Positions 53,798 to 63,580 of a stretch of 64,000 nt of DNA are shown here, one piece after another. The translations under genes and the position numbers were made by a program. The notes under the pieces were generated by a model. The model was not told the origin of the DNA and searched no databases. It saw only the letters and a list, made by a program, of their open reading frames with translations. The stretch is from Bradyrhizobium macuxiense (GTDB lineage Bacteria > Pseudomonadota > Alphaproteobacteria > Rhizobiales > Xanthobacteraceae), in contig NZ_VITY01000012.1 in NCBI RefSeq assembly GCF_007993935.1, positions 1 through 64,000 on the forward strand, given 5' to 3'. Numbering within the stretch: the stretch's first letter is position 1; the number at the start of each line of letters is the position of its first letter.

Positions 53798-54612
53798 CAG
53801 GCGGCCCCCGCCTGCGTCGATTGCACATAGCCCTTCATCACCTCGTCCTTCAGCACGCCCCAGATCTCGCGGTGCAGTGCGTGGAAATCCTTCTCCATCC
53901 TGATCTCGGCGATGTCGCGCGGCCGCGGCAGCGTGATGCGCCAGTCGCCGATGATGCGCGCGGAGGGGCCGGCCGACATGATCACGACGCGGTCGGCCAG
54001 TGCGATCGCCTCCTCGAGATCGTGGGTGACGAACAGCACCGCCTTGCGGTCGGCGGTCCACAATTCGAGCAGCAGATTGCCCATGATCTGCCGGGTCTGG
54101 GCATCGAGCGGGCCGAACGGCTCGTCCATCAAGAGGATCTTCGGATCGCGGATCAGGACCTGCGCGAGGGCGACGCGCTTGCGCTGACCGCCGGATAGCA
54201 TGTGGGGGTAGCGACCAGCGAAGGCGCCGAGCCCGACCGAGGTCAGCCACCTCTCCGCCCGCGCGAGCGCATCACTGCGCGGCGTGCCCCGGATCTCGAG
54301 CCCGATCGCGACATTGTCGATCGCGGTCTTCCAGGGGAACAACGCATCGGCCTGGAACAGATAGCCGGCGTCGCGGTTGAGGCCGTTCAGCGGCTTGTCG
54401 AAGATCCGCGCCGTTCCTGCGGCAGGCTTCAACAGCCCCGCGGTGACGTTGAGCAGCGTCGACTTTCCGCATCCGGTCGGCCCGACAATGGCGACGAACT
54501 CGCCATGATCGACCGCAAGATTGGCTTGCTCGACCGCGGTATAGACGCGACCGTCCGCCAACCGAAACGCCACCGTCGCACCGTCAAGCGCGACCGCCGT
54601 CGGCTCCGTCAT
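53797..54612 (-). CDS. ABC transporter ATPase (NMT1/SsuB type)
   Basis: A 271-residue ATPase from the ATG at 54612 (GGAGG 10 nt upstream). Walker A GPTGCGKST, Q-loop region YLFQADALFPWKTAIDNV, signature MLSGGQRKRVALAQVLIRDP, Walker B ILLMDEPFGPLD and switch His FVTHDLEEAIALADRV are all intact. It powers the permease encoded just downstream and is coupled to it by the TGATG junction. Confidence 0.93.
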   Translation of the reverse strand: MTEPTAVALDGATVAFRLADGRVYTAVEQANLAVDHGEFVAIVGPTGCGKSTLLNVTAGLLKPAAGTARIFDKPLNGLNRDAGYLFQADALFPWKTAIDNVAIGLEIRGTPRSDALARAERWLTSVGLGAFAGRYPHMLSGGQRKRVALAQVLIRDPKILLMDEPFGPLDAQTRQIMGNLLLELWTADRKAVLFVTHDLEEAIALADRVVIMSAGPSARIIGDWRITLPRPRDIAEIRMEKDFHALHREIWGVLKDEVMKGYVQSTQAGAA

Positions 54613-54780
54613 CGCCACGATTCCTCCCGAAATTTTCGGAGATGGCTTACCGGTTCGGGCCGGCAAGTTCAACGCATGAAGATGGCGCAGGCCGTGGTCA
54701 CGCGGTTTTCAGGCAAATCGGGTTGCGCATTGCAACAACATCGTCGAGGCTGTGGGCCAACGCGGTAGAAGGAGATCATC

Positions 54781-55704
54781 ATGCGGATCGCAGTGGTAGG
54801 TGCCGGAGGTGTCGGGGGCGGCTTTGGTGCGGCCCTCGCGCATGCCGGCGCCGACGTCACCTTTATCGCGCGCGGCGCCCATCTCGCCGCCATGCGCAGC
54901 GAAGGCCTGAAGGTACAGGGCGGCCGCGGCGAAAGTCATCTGGTCCCGACCCAGGCGACCGACGACCCCGCAAGCGTCGGCCCGGTCGATATCGTGCTGT
55001 TCTGCGTCAAGCTATGGGACGTCGAGAGCGCAGGCGAGCATATCAAGTCGATGGTCGGTCCTGATACTGCGGTGATCCCGCTGCAGAACGGCATCGACGC
55101 GCCCGACCGGCTGATCCCGATCCTGGGCCGCAACGCCGTGATGGGCGGCGTGGCGCAGATCTCGGCCTCGATCATCAAGCCCGGCGTGATCAACCAGGTC
55201 GGCACCTTCATGCGGATGATCTTCGGCGAGCTCGACGGCCGCATCACGCCGCGCGGCACGGCGCTGCTCGAGCTCTGCCTGAAGGCCGGGTTCGATGCGA
55301 CGCTGAGCGAGCAGATCAACACCGAGCTCTGGATGAAGTTCGTAGGCCTCGCCACCAATGCCGGCATGACCGCGGTCACGCGGCAGCCGATCGGCAGGCT
55401 GCGCGACGATCCCGATCTGCGCCCGCTGTTCGTATCGGCTTGCGAGGAGATCATCGCCATCGCCAATACCAGCGGCATCAAGCTGCCGCCGGACCCGCTT
55501 GCGAAAGTGCTCGACTTCATCGGACACGCGCCGCCGGCGATGAAGGCATCGATGGCGCTCGATCTCGAGCGCGGCAACCGGCTCGAACTGCCCTGGCTGA
55601 ACGGCAAGGTGGTCGAGCTCGGCCGCAAGCTCGGCGTGCCGACCCCGACGCACGATTTCCTTTATGCGGTGCTGAAGCCCTATGCGATGGGCACGCCTGC
55701 GTAG
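54781..55704 (+). CDS. panE: 2-dehydropantoate 2-reductase family protein
   Basis: A 307-residue NADPH-dependent reductase of the ketopantoate-reductase family (pantothenate pathway). The Rossmann motif GAGGVGGGFGAAL opens the protein. The substrate-domain stretch NTELWMKFVGLATNAGMTAV contains the catalytic Lys, and the C-terminal RGNRLELPWLNGKVVELGRK is typical. Several paralogues with other 2-keto substrates exist in soil bacteria, so the exact role is uncertain. It is convergent with the calpain-like gene, 33 bp away. Confidence 0.88.
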   Translation: MRIAVVGAGGVGGGFGAALAHAGADVTFIARGAHLAAMRSEGLKVQGGRGESHLVPTQATDDPASVGPVDIVLFCVKLWDVESAGEHIKSMVGPDTAVIPLQNGIDAPDRLIPILGRNAVMGGVAQISASIIKPGVINQVGTFMRMIFGELDGRITPRGTALLELCLKAGFDATLSEQINTELWMKFVGLATNAGMTAVTRQPIGRLRDDPDLRPLFVSACEEIIAIANTSGIKLPPDPLAKVLDFIGHAPPAMKASMALDLERGNRLELPWLNGKVVELGRKLGVPTPTHDFLYAVLKPYAMGTPA

Positions 55705-55737
55705 GCAGGCGACCGCGACTTGCAGCCGCAGCCCTGC

Positions 55738-58700
55738 TCACGCATGTTGCGGCGGGGCGAGCGTTGCGACCTGATCGGGATGCACCGTCATGGCCGTGCC
55801 GCCATGTCCATCGCTCGCGGCGACGAAGGTGGATGCCATGTAGTTTCCGAGCAAGGCGATGCTGGCGGCGTGGACGCCGTCCGAGACCGTGACCGATCCG
55901 CCTGCGCTGTTGCCGGCAAAGCCCACGGTCTGCCCGGCCGCAAAATCGATATTGGCGAAATCGATCGCGTCGGCTCCCGTCATGCCGGCGACGGTGCCGG
56001 AGAAGCTGGCGGGATCGTCGAGCCTGAGCGTCCCGGAGTCCGATACAAAGGAGATTTGCGCCGAGCTAGCTGATGGAAGCTCGAGGGTCTGTCCGGCTGC
56101 AATGATCGAGGGATCGCTGATTGTGAAAGCGCTGGACCAGGCACCCCAGACGGTCCCGTCATTGGCCTTGATCCAGAGCGTGTCGGTACCCGATCCGACA
56201 TGATAGGCAAGCTGGGAGAGCTGCGCGGCCGAGACGATGTTGTCCTGGTTTGCTCCAAGGGCAACGCCGTTCAGCGTGAAGTAGCCGTTCCCTCCGCCGC
56301 TGTTCCAGACATCATACGATGTCGCCGCGCTGCCGAACGGATCCGAATAGCTGAAGAGCGAGGACACCGCGAACGTCTGGCCTTGAACGGACAGCGTGCT
56401 CGCATGGGTCGGAGTCAGAACGGGACCCGTGTCGACCGGCGCAGTCACAGTGAACGCACTTGACCATGCTCCCCAGACGGTGCCGTCGTTGGCGCGGACC
56501 CACAGCGTGTCCGCGCCAGAGCCGGATTGATAGGTCAGCGACGCCAACTGGGATGCCGTGACGTAATTGTCCTGGTTGGCCAACAGCGTCACTCCGTTCA
56601 GAATGAAGTGCCCTCCACCTGTGCCCGTGTCCCAGACGTCATATTGGACCGCAGCGCTGTTGAACGGATCGCTGTAGGTGAACAGCGACGAGGCCGCAAA
56701 GCTCTGGCCGTGAGCCGCAACAATGTTCGACACCGTCTCGACGGGGCCGCTGTCAACCGGAGCGTTGACGGTGAAGGCGCTCGACCACGCCCCCCACACC
56801 GTGCCGTCATTGGCCCGGATCCAGAGCGTGTCGATGCCGGAGCCGGATTGATAGCTCAGCGACGCGAGCTGCGCGGCCGTGACGTAGTTGTCCTGGTTGG
56901 CCAGCAGCGCCACTCCGTTCAGCACGAAGTGTCCGCCGACGGTGCCGCTGTCCCAGACATCGTACTCGACGGCCGGGCTGTTGAACGGATCGCTGTAGGT
57001 GAACAGCGACGAGGCCGCATAGCTCTGGCCGTGAGGCGCGATGATGTTGGATACCGTCTCAACAGGCCCGCTGTCGACCGGAGCGTTGACGGTGAAGGCG
57101 CTCGACCACGCTCCCCACACCGTGCCGTCATTGGCTCGGATCCAGAGCGTGTCGATGCCGGAGCCGGATTGGTAACTGAGCGAAGCCAGTTGAGCAGCCG
57201 TGATGTAATTGTCCTGATTGGCCGACAACACCACTCCGTTCAGAACGAAGTGTCCGCCGACGGTGCCGCTATCCCAGACATCGTACTCGACGGCCGGGCT
57301 GTTGAACGGATCGCTGTAGGTGAACAGCGACGAGGCCGCATAGCTCTGGCCGTGAGGCGCGATGATGTTCGACACCGCCTCGACAGGCCCGCTGTCGACC
57401 GGAGCGCTGACGGTGAAGGGGCTGGACCACGCGCCCCACAACGTGCCGTCATTGGCGCGGATCCAGAGTGTGTCGGTGCCGGAGCCGGATTGATAGCTCA
57501 GCGACGCCAGCTGGGCGGGCGTGATGTAGTTGTCCTGGTTGGCCGACAGCGCCACCCCGTTCAGGACGAAGTGTCCGCCGCCTGTTCCCTTGTCCCAGAC
57601 GTCATACAGCGTTGCCGGACTGCTGAACGGGTCGTAATAGGTGAACAGGGACGTGGCCGCATAACTCTGGCCGTGAGCCGCGACGATGTTCGACACCATC
57701 GCGACGGGACCGCTGTCGACCGGAGCAGTGACGGTAAAGGCGTTCGACCACTGCCCCCACACCGTCGAGTCGTTGGCCCTGATCCAGAGCGTGTCTGCGC
57801 CCGAGCCCGATTGATAGGTCAACGACGACAGCTGCGCGGCCGTGATGTAGTTGTCCTGGTTGGCGGCAAGCGCCACCCCGTTCAGAACGAAGTGACCACC
57901 GCCGGTGCCGGCGTCCCAGACATCGTATTGGGTGGCTGCGAGGCCGAACGGGTCGTAGTAGGTGAACATCGACGACACGGCAAAGCTCTGGCCGTGCGAT
58001 GCCGTCATGTTTGCGACCGTCTCGACGGGCCCTTCCGGAGTTGCCGTGAATTGGCTCCATGCGCTCCAGAGTACCCCATTGAACGCCCGCACCCACAGCT
58101 GGTCGCTCGCGGGACCGAACTGATAGGCAATGTTGGACCACTGTGAGGCCGCGACGTCGATCTCGACCCCGTTCGCCTGCGCCACACCGCCCACGGTGAA
58201 GTGGCCGTTTCCGGTGGAGTCCCAGAGCGCATACTCGGTCACCGGCAGGGTGCCGCTCGTCACATAGAAGATGGACGATGCTGCAAGCGAGGTTTGCACG
58301 CGGCCGGTGATGTTGGATACGACCACCGTCGGCGCGACGTCGACGGCGGCGGAATTGTCGATCACGAAGTCGCCGCCCTCGCTGGCGATCTGGGTAAGCG
58401 ATACTTCGAATTGCACATCCCAGTTTTGGCCGGGATAGCTGTTGCCCCATGGATTGCGAACGATGAAATTGCCGGTGGCGCTGTCGTAGCCGACGACCCC
58501 GAAAGCGTGATCCGGGACCAGCTGGATATTTCCGGCGCTGTCATACGTGTAGGGAGACGTTGACGGGATTTCGAGGATGACATCGTCGCCGCTCGAGAGC
58601 GCCGCGATATAGACAGACTTGTTGCTATACCAATTGGACGCGCTACTCATGTAATAGGTGACGCTCGTCGCGTCGGTCAGGTTCTCCAGGACGTTGGTCG

Positions 58701-59505
58701 GAGGATCCGCGGAGATGTTGTTGTAGCTGTTGACCGCGGGGTGCCCGATCTGCCCCGTTGCGCTGAGCTGTGCGTACGCCTTCTCCACCAAGGCAACCCA
58801 CATTGCAGTAGGCTGCTCATTGTAGTTGTGGCCATAGTCGAGTTCGGTCCCATTGACTGTCGGAAACACGTCGTTGACGGTTTCCCAGGTCTCCTGCCCA
58901 CCGACATAGAAGCGCACGCCATAGGTGCCGTTTCCATTGTCGACGAACATCGAGCTCATGACCTGAGGATGAAAGACGACGACGTCGATCAATCCCGACA
59001 TCAGCTCGCAATCGCCGTCCGCTCCCTGACAGATGTCATTGACGGTGGCTGCGCCCGCCGAAGAATACAGCGGCCCGACAACCGTGCTGTAGCCCTGCAA
59101 TTTCCAGCCGTTCGCATCCGGCGGCAAGGTCGGATCCGGAAGATCGGTTCCCAAGAACCACTTTCCGATCAGCTCGGACATCTGCGTCGACGTCGTGCCG
59201 ACCTGCAGATTGCCCAACGTGACATGTACCGTGCTCCCCCCCGTCCAGGTGGCGTTCGCCGGATTGCCGTCAACGAGCTGGAGGAAAAGATGGGAGACAT
59301 AGTCCGATGTGGAAAGACCGCTGTTCAGATTGGCCGCAATCACCTGCAGCGAGTTCAACTCATTCGCGGTCACGCTGCCGCGATTGGCGACATCGGCCAG
59401 CACGTCGTAGGCTTCGGCGTAAGTGAAAACCCCGTCCGCAGCAAAGTTGAGCATGTCGGACTTGATGCCGCTGTCGACCAGGGAATAGACCCAGCTTGCA
59501 GTCAT
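55738..59505 (-). CDS. Calpain-family cysteine protease with C-terminal tandem 107-residue repeats
   Basis: A 1255-residue protein from the ATG at 59505 (AAGGA upstream). Residues 1-110 are a helical region without a Sec signal. About 120-375 is a calpain-like domain: Cys166 in GADGDCELMSG, GVRFYVGGQETWETVNDVFP, His333 in VPDHAFGVVGY and Asn351 in VRNPWGNSYPGQNW, a complete C-H-N triad. Then come seven repeats, one degenerate and six strong, with GQSYAASSLFTY, YDVWDSGT, GHFVLNGV, ANQDNYIT, SLSYQSGSGIDTLWIRANDG and WGAWSSAFTV. The last 120 residues (LRLDDPASFSGTVAGMTGAD, DGHGGTAMTV) match a C-terminal module of large secreted rhizobial proteins, probably type 1 secreted. No transporter is adjacent. 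Confidence 0.85.
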   Translation of the reverse strand: MTASWVYSLVDSGIKSDMLNFAADGVFTYAEAYDVLADVANRGSVTANELNSLQVIAANLNSGLSTSDYVSHLFLQLVDGNPANATWTGGSTVHVTLGNLQVGTTSTQMSELIGKWFLGTDLPDPTLPPDANGWKLQGYSTVVGPLYSSAGAATVNDICQGADGDCELMSGLIDVVVFHPQVMSSMFVDNGNGTYGVRFYVGGQETWETVNDVFPTVNGTELDYGHNYNEQPTAMWVALVEKAYAQLSATGQIGHPAVNSYNNISADPPTNVLENLTDATSVTYYMSSASNWYSNKSVYIAALSSGDDVILEIPSTSPYTYDSAGNIQLVPDHAFGVVGYDSATGNFIVRNPWGNSYPGQNWDVQFEVSLTQIASEGGDFVIDNSAAVDVAPTVVVSNITGRVQTSLAASSIFYVTSGTLPVTEYALWDSTGNGHFTVGGVAQANGVEIDVAASQWSNIAYQFGPASDQLWVRAFNGVLWSAWSQFTATPEGPVETVANMTASHGQSFAVSSMFTYYDPFGLAATQYDVWDAGTGGGHFVLNGVALAANQDNYITAAQLSSLTYQSGSGADTLWIRANDSTVWGQWSNAFTVTAPVDSGPVAMVSNIVAAHGQSYAATSLFTYYDPFSSPATLYDVWDKGTGGGHFVLNGVALSANQDNYITPAQLASLSYQSGSGTDTLWIRANDGTLWGAWSSPFTVSAPVDSGPVEAVSNIIAPHGQSYAASSLFTYSDPFNSPAVEYDVWDSGTVGGHFVLNGVVLSANQDNYITAAQLASLSYQSGSGIDTLWIRANDGTVWGAWSSAFTVNAPVDSGPVETVSNIIAPHGQSYAASSLFTYSDPFNSPAVEYDVWDSGTVGGHFVLNGVALLANQDNYVTAAQLASLSYQSGSGIDTLWIRANDGTVWGAWSSAFTVNAPVDSGPVETVSNIVAAHGQSFAASSLFTYSDPFNSAAVQYDVWDTGTGGGHFILNGVTLLANQDNYVTASQLASLTYQSGSGADTLWVRANDGTVWGAWSSAFTVTAPVDTGPVLTPTHASTLSVQGQTFAVSSLFSYSDPFGSAATSYDVWNSGGGNGYFTLNGVALGANQDNIVSAAQLSQLAYHVGSGTDTLWIKANDGTVWGAWSSAFTISDPSIIAAGQTLELPSASSAQISFVSDSGTLRLDDPASFSGTVAGMTGADAIDFANIDFAAGQTVGFAGNSAGGSVTVSDGVHAASIALLGNYMASTFVAASDGHGGTAMTVHPDQVATLAPPQHA
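56110..58035 (-). repeat. Six tandem 321-bp coding repeats in the calpain-like gene
   Basis: The period is exactly 321 bp (107 codons). Boundaries fall near 56430, 56751, 57072, 57393 and 57714. The middle units (about 56752-57393) are nearly identical in protein and DNA, while the outer ones are more diverged. A seventh, degenerate unit precedes them at about 58036-58350. Confidence 0.85.
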
Positions 59506-59811
59506 GGAATTCCTTCGCAAGTCTTGACGCGATCTGATTGCTGCCGACCAGGCCGATCCTGGCGAGGGTGCATGCGTCCCGTCGAGACGAATCCAGCAAT
59601 GAAATATGTAACTATCGCGTTAGTTGTCGCCGAATTCGAGGCGTGTGTCGATCTTGCCGAACGCGGCCGTCAACCAAGGGAACCCGCATTATCGTGAAGA
59701 TTCGTTAATGTCTGCCTGATACCGCGCCCGCGGCCGGGGATCGCGGCCGGGTGCAGCTTCCCCGAGGCGCAGGCCTTGCGGCTGGCGTTCGATGTGCGGG
59801 GCGGCGCCGTG
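59506..59811. other. 306-bp intergenic region upstream of the calpain-like gene
   Basis: It includes the promoter region of the protease gene on the minus strand and the downstream part of the first DUF3551 gene. I see no gene, repeat or convincing promoter hexamers. Confidence 0.4.
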
Positions 59812-60081
59812 TCAGCGCGCGTGATGCCGGCCGCGGTGCGCCCGGCGTTGCGCGGGCGGCGGCGGCGCGAAAAAGGGATTCTCCGAGCAGACCGCGCCGC
59901 GGCCTGAAGCGGAGGCCTGGCACTGCGGGATCGAGGTAAAACTGCAATCGATGTAGCTCCCGCCGTATTTGCCCTGATAGACGTGAATGCACACCGGATA
60001 GTTCGGATCGTAGGCCTGCCCGGCGGCAGGCCCGGCCAGGGCGACCGCTGCTGTGGCGATCGCGAACAGTTTCAGGCGCAT
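59812..60081 (-). CDS. DUF3551 family small exported protein, copy 1
   Basis: An 89-residue protein with a signal peptide (MRLKLFAIATAAVALAGPAA), then the DUF3551 core: YDPNYPVCIHVYQGKYGGSY, IDCSFTSIPQCQASASGR and CSENPFF. The Cys residues suggest disulfides in the periplasm. AGGAGAG precedes the ATG. The Pro- and Arg-rich end is not conserved. Function unknown; the family is common in Bradyrhizobium. A paralogue lies just upstream on the same strand. Confidence 0.88.
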   Translation of the reverse strand: MRLKLFAIATAAVALAGPAAGQAYDPNYPVCIHVYQGKYGGSYIDCSFTSIPQCQASASGRGAVCSENPFFAPPPPAQRRAHRGRHHAR

Positions 60082-60200
60082 CGGTCTCTCCTTGTCGTGG
60101 CGGGAGGTTCCTCACAACTGCCGGAGTTAGTCAACATCACGGGCGGCGCGCCGGCCCTGCAGACCATTATACGCTGACGACCCGCCGATGCGCGAGCGTG

Positions 60201-60473
60201 CTAGTTGGTCGGTTGGCGGTGTCGCTTGCCCCGCTCCCTCGGCTGCGTTCTCGGGCCCTTGTAGAAGGGATTGACCGAGCATGTCGCCGATCGTCCCGAG
60301 GCCGTTGCCTGGCATTGCGGGAGCGACGTGAAGCTGCAATCGATGTATTCGGGCGTCAGCCGGCCGCCATAGACTTCCATGCACACCGGATAATTCGGAT
60401 CGTACATTTGCGCGGCGGCGGGCCCGGCGATGCCAACGCCGATGGCGGCGAGCATGGTGAGTTTCAAGCGCAT
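60201..60473 (-). CDS. DUF3551 family small exported protein, copy 2
   Basis: A 90-residue protein from the ATG at 60473 (GGAGG upstream), with a signal peptide (MRLKLTMLAAIGVGIAGPAA) and the core YDPNYPVCMEVYGGRLTPEY, IDCSFTSLPQCQATASGR, CSVNPFY. It shares all Cys positions and most residues with the gene at 59812-60081, so the pair arose by tandem duplication. The tail is basic. Confidence 0.88.
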   Translation of the reverse strand: MRLKLTMLAAIGVGIAGPAAAQMYDPNYPVCMEVYGGRLTPEYIDCSFTSLPQCQATASGRSATCSVNPFYKGPRTQPRERGKRHRQPTN

Positions 60474-60513
60474 CGCGTGCTCCTCCAGCTTGGTGCGGAC
60501 CGCGCGGGCCCGG

Positions 60514-61185
60514 CTATCGCTGTTCGCCGGCCGGCTTGCCGTCGTCTTCACCCAGACAGCGGATCATGAACGCCGTCGTGTCCCGCGGCAGGACCTGCGC
60601 GGCACGCGCCTTGAGCCGGCATTCGAGCTGCGCGATCTGACGCGCCCGCTGCCGCTCCGACGGCAGCGTCGATTGCCGCAACCGGCGCAGGGTCATCGGC
60701 GAGCCGTCCGACTCGAAGCTGAGATCGTATTTCCTGCCGTTCTGGTCGGTGGCAGCGCAGGTGATGGTCGACACCTGCCGCGTGACGAAGCTTCCGACCT
60801 GGCGGCAGGAGCCTGTCGACATCTCGACCAGCGGCACCGGCAGTCCGTCGACCCGCGGACGGTCGCTCGACTTCAGCAACATGCGGTCGACCGCAAGCTC
60901 GAACAGATTGTCCTGGGTGCGCTCGGTGCTCTCGCCGGAGAACGAGACGATGTGGCTCTTGTCGGCGGGATCGTCGAGCACCACGGTGAATTCGGAACGG
61001 CCGCGCAGGGTGTGGAAATAGGCCACCGCCTTGCAGCTATAGTTGCGGCCGGCGACGGTGACGTTGCGGCAGGTGCCGGACATCAATGCATACAGGTCGA
61101 CGTCGTAGACCGGGCCGGCGGCCACCGCGAGCGCAGGCCAGCAGACGACGGCAACCGCAGTCAATTGAGCGAAACGGGAGATCAT
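60514..61185 (-). CDS. Exported protein of unknown function
   Basis: About 223 residues from the ATG at 61185, chosen because it opens a clean signal peptide (MISRFAQLTAVAVVCWPALA, cleavage near AVAAG); ATG 61224 is an alternative 13 codons longer. The mature part has two similar halves, GTCRNVTVAGRNYSCKAVAY and GSCRQVGSFVTRQVSTITC, each with paired Cys, and a helical end with LECRLKARAAQVLPRDTTAF. I do not recognise a named family. Its stop is 40 bp before the second DUF3551 gene. Confidence 0.7.
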   Translation of the reverse strand: MISRFAQLTAVAVVCWPALAVAAGPVYDVDLYALMSGTCRNVTVAGRNYSCKAVAYFHTLRGRSEFTVVLDDPADKSHIVSFSGESTERTQDNLFELAVDRMLLKSSDRPRVDGLPVPLVEMSTGSCRQVGSFVTRQVSTITCAATDQNGRKYDLSFESDGSPMTLRRLRQSTLPSERQRARQIAQLECRLKARAAQVLPRDTTAFMIRCLGEDDGKPAGEQR

Positions 61186-61349
61186 GCTGAAACGGTCGAG
61201 AACACGGTCGTTGGAGAGGTCCATGGCGCAAGGTCGCCGATTTCCACGGACTGTGCAACGAAGAAGCAGGCCTAAATGTGGAAGCACCGCAATCGACCGG
61301 GGGACGCAGGGCAAGCCGTGCCGAAAGGCCGCGGCCCTCGCGCCTTGCG

Positions 61350-62186
61350 TCAGATTTGCGGGCCGGACAGAGTGACCTCGCGCTCCGCACGGAACACGTT
61401 GCTGTAGAGGTTCGCAATCCACTGACGGCCGCTTGCCGTCATGTTCAGGCAGTTGATGGCGCCCTGGATGTGCGGCGCAACCATATTCCAGTAGAATTGC
61501 GGATAGCGGTCGACGATATCCGCCGGCGATTCATAGCCGAGCTGGCGGTTGATGCCGACCTCCTCGAACTCGTGATAGAGCGCGTTGGCTTTCCTGATGT
61601 AGTTGGGATCGCCGAGTTGCCCGATGAAATCGGCCGCCCGCACGATCGCCGCCTCGTCGTCATATTGCTGGCCTTCGGGGGACGGAAACCGCGTGCCCTC
61701 GATGTTGCGCGCGACGCGCTCGCGATCGAGCGGCAGCACCGCCTCGAGCCTGTCCAGCACATAGAGCTTCGAGCGGTCGACGTGATACGGCATCAGGCCG
61801 GCATCCGACGAGCCGCGCGGCAGCACGACCTTCTTGCCGGAAGCATCGATGACGTAGCCATCCGGTCCATCGCCCTTCAGCAGGCCGCGCACATAGCCGA
61901 TGTCGTGCGTCAGGCAGGCGATGATGGTGTGGGTGTAATCCTCCGCGGTGACATGGGTGTGCAGCGCGCGGCCACGGATGATGTCATGCCCGGCCAGCGT
62001 GACCAGCATCGTGTGCTCGACATTGTGGTAGAGCGCATCGCTGTTGCCGATGCATTCCAGCGCGATGCGTGCGGCAGCCGGCAACAGTTCGCCGAACCGG
62101 GCCTGCGAGGCCCCGAAAGTGCGGCTGACATGGGTGGCGAGAAACTTCTCCAAAGCACCTGCCGCCAACTCAGGTAACGTCATCAT
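61350..62186 (-). CDS. HD-domain phosphohydrolase-like protein
   Basis: About 278 residues from the ATG at 62186; the upstream frame would need a TTG start. Metal ligands of the HD superfamily are in LYHNVEHTMLVTLAG (His) and ACLTHDIGYVRG (His-Asp), with a later Asp in AAIVRAADFIGQLGD. The size and H...HD...D order resemble bacterial metal-dependent phosphohydrolases, some of which act on cyclic nucleotides. The substrate is not known. Confidence 0.82.
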   Translation of the reverse strand: MMTLPELAAGALEKFLATHVSRTFGASQARFGELLPAAARIALECIGNSDALYHNVEHTMLVTLAGHDIIRGRALHTHVTAEDYTHTIIACLTHDIGYVRGLLKGDGPDGYVIDASGKKVVLPRGSSDAGLMPYHVDRSKLYVLDRLEAVLPLDRERVARNIEGTRFPSPEGQQYDDEAAIVRAADFIGQLGDPNYIRKANALYHEFEEVGINRQLGYESPADIVDRYPQFYWNMVAPHIQGAINCLNMTASGRQWIANLYSNVFRAEREVTLSGPQI

Positions 62187-62414
62187 CGATGCAGCCCCCG
62201 ACCGCGCAACGTTCCTCACTCGCCCCGATCTCTCGTCGTAGTTGGGGAGCAATTATAGCGTATCTACGGGCGTGCGGCTACGCGCTGGCGGGCGTGCGAT
62301 TCGTTCAGCCGTACTATCCCGGTCTTGCCGGCTGTGACACCAAAGTCGCTGATAATGGCATGAACCGTGCATGATTCGGTTCAGACCGGGTTAATCCTAC
62401 GGATAAACACCATC

Positions 62415-62630
62415 ATGCTCGTTACGCTCGTCGCCATCCTCTGCAATGCTCAGCTCTGCATGGAAAAGGTCGTCACCAACAGCGACCAATCCGGCATCAC
62501 CATGGGCGCCTGCGCCGTGAGTGCCCAAATCGGCATCGCCGACTGGCTCGCCAAGGGGCCGTATCACGATTGGCGCTTGCAAAGCTATAAGTGCATCATG
62601 GGCAAATACGTACCCAAGAACGAAGTGTGA
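62415..62630 (+). CDS. Small exported or membrane-attached protein of unknown function
   Basis: A 71-residue protein from the ATG at 62415; the ATG at 62367 would add 16 residues. The start MLVTLVAILCNAQLCMEKVV is hydrophobic, and four Cys follow in total (LCN, LCME, GACAV, KCIM). The final KCIMGKYVPKNEV is basic. Similar short proteins occur in Bradyrhizobium but I know no function. The ribosome site is weak. Confidence 0.55.
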   Translation: MLVTLVAILCNAQLCMEKVVTNSDQSGITMGACAVSAQIGIADWLAKGPYHDWRLQSYKCIMGKYVPKNEV

Positions 62631-62791
62631 TGTGTGCTCACAGCCCCCGAAGGGGCTGACCCGCTTCGTCTGCCCAACTGGGACGGCCTGCGAAACCGCG
62701 TGATGCAGGCGCGTGCAGCTCAAGTCAAAGTCCATTTTATGGGCTATCACTGTCGTTCACGATGGTGAGGTCGCCCAGGAATGGCCAGAGA

Positions 62792-63576
<785 letters not shown>

Positions 63577-63580
<4 letters not shown>

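Noticed and set aside
56110-58035. Regular repeats that might be a CRISPR array or satellite
   Set aside because: The 321-bp units keep one reading frame and encode a conserved 107-residue domain; there are no short repeats with unique spacers.
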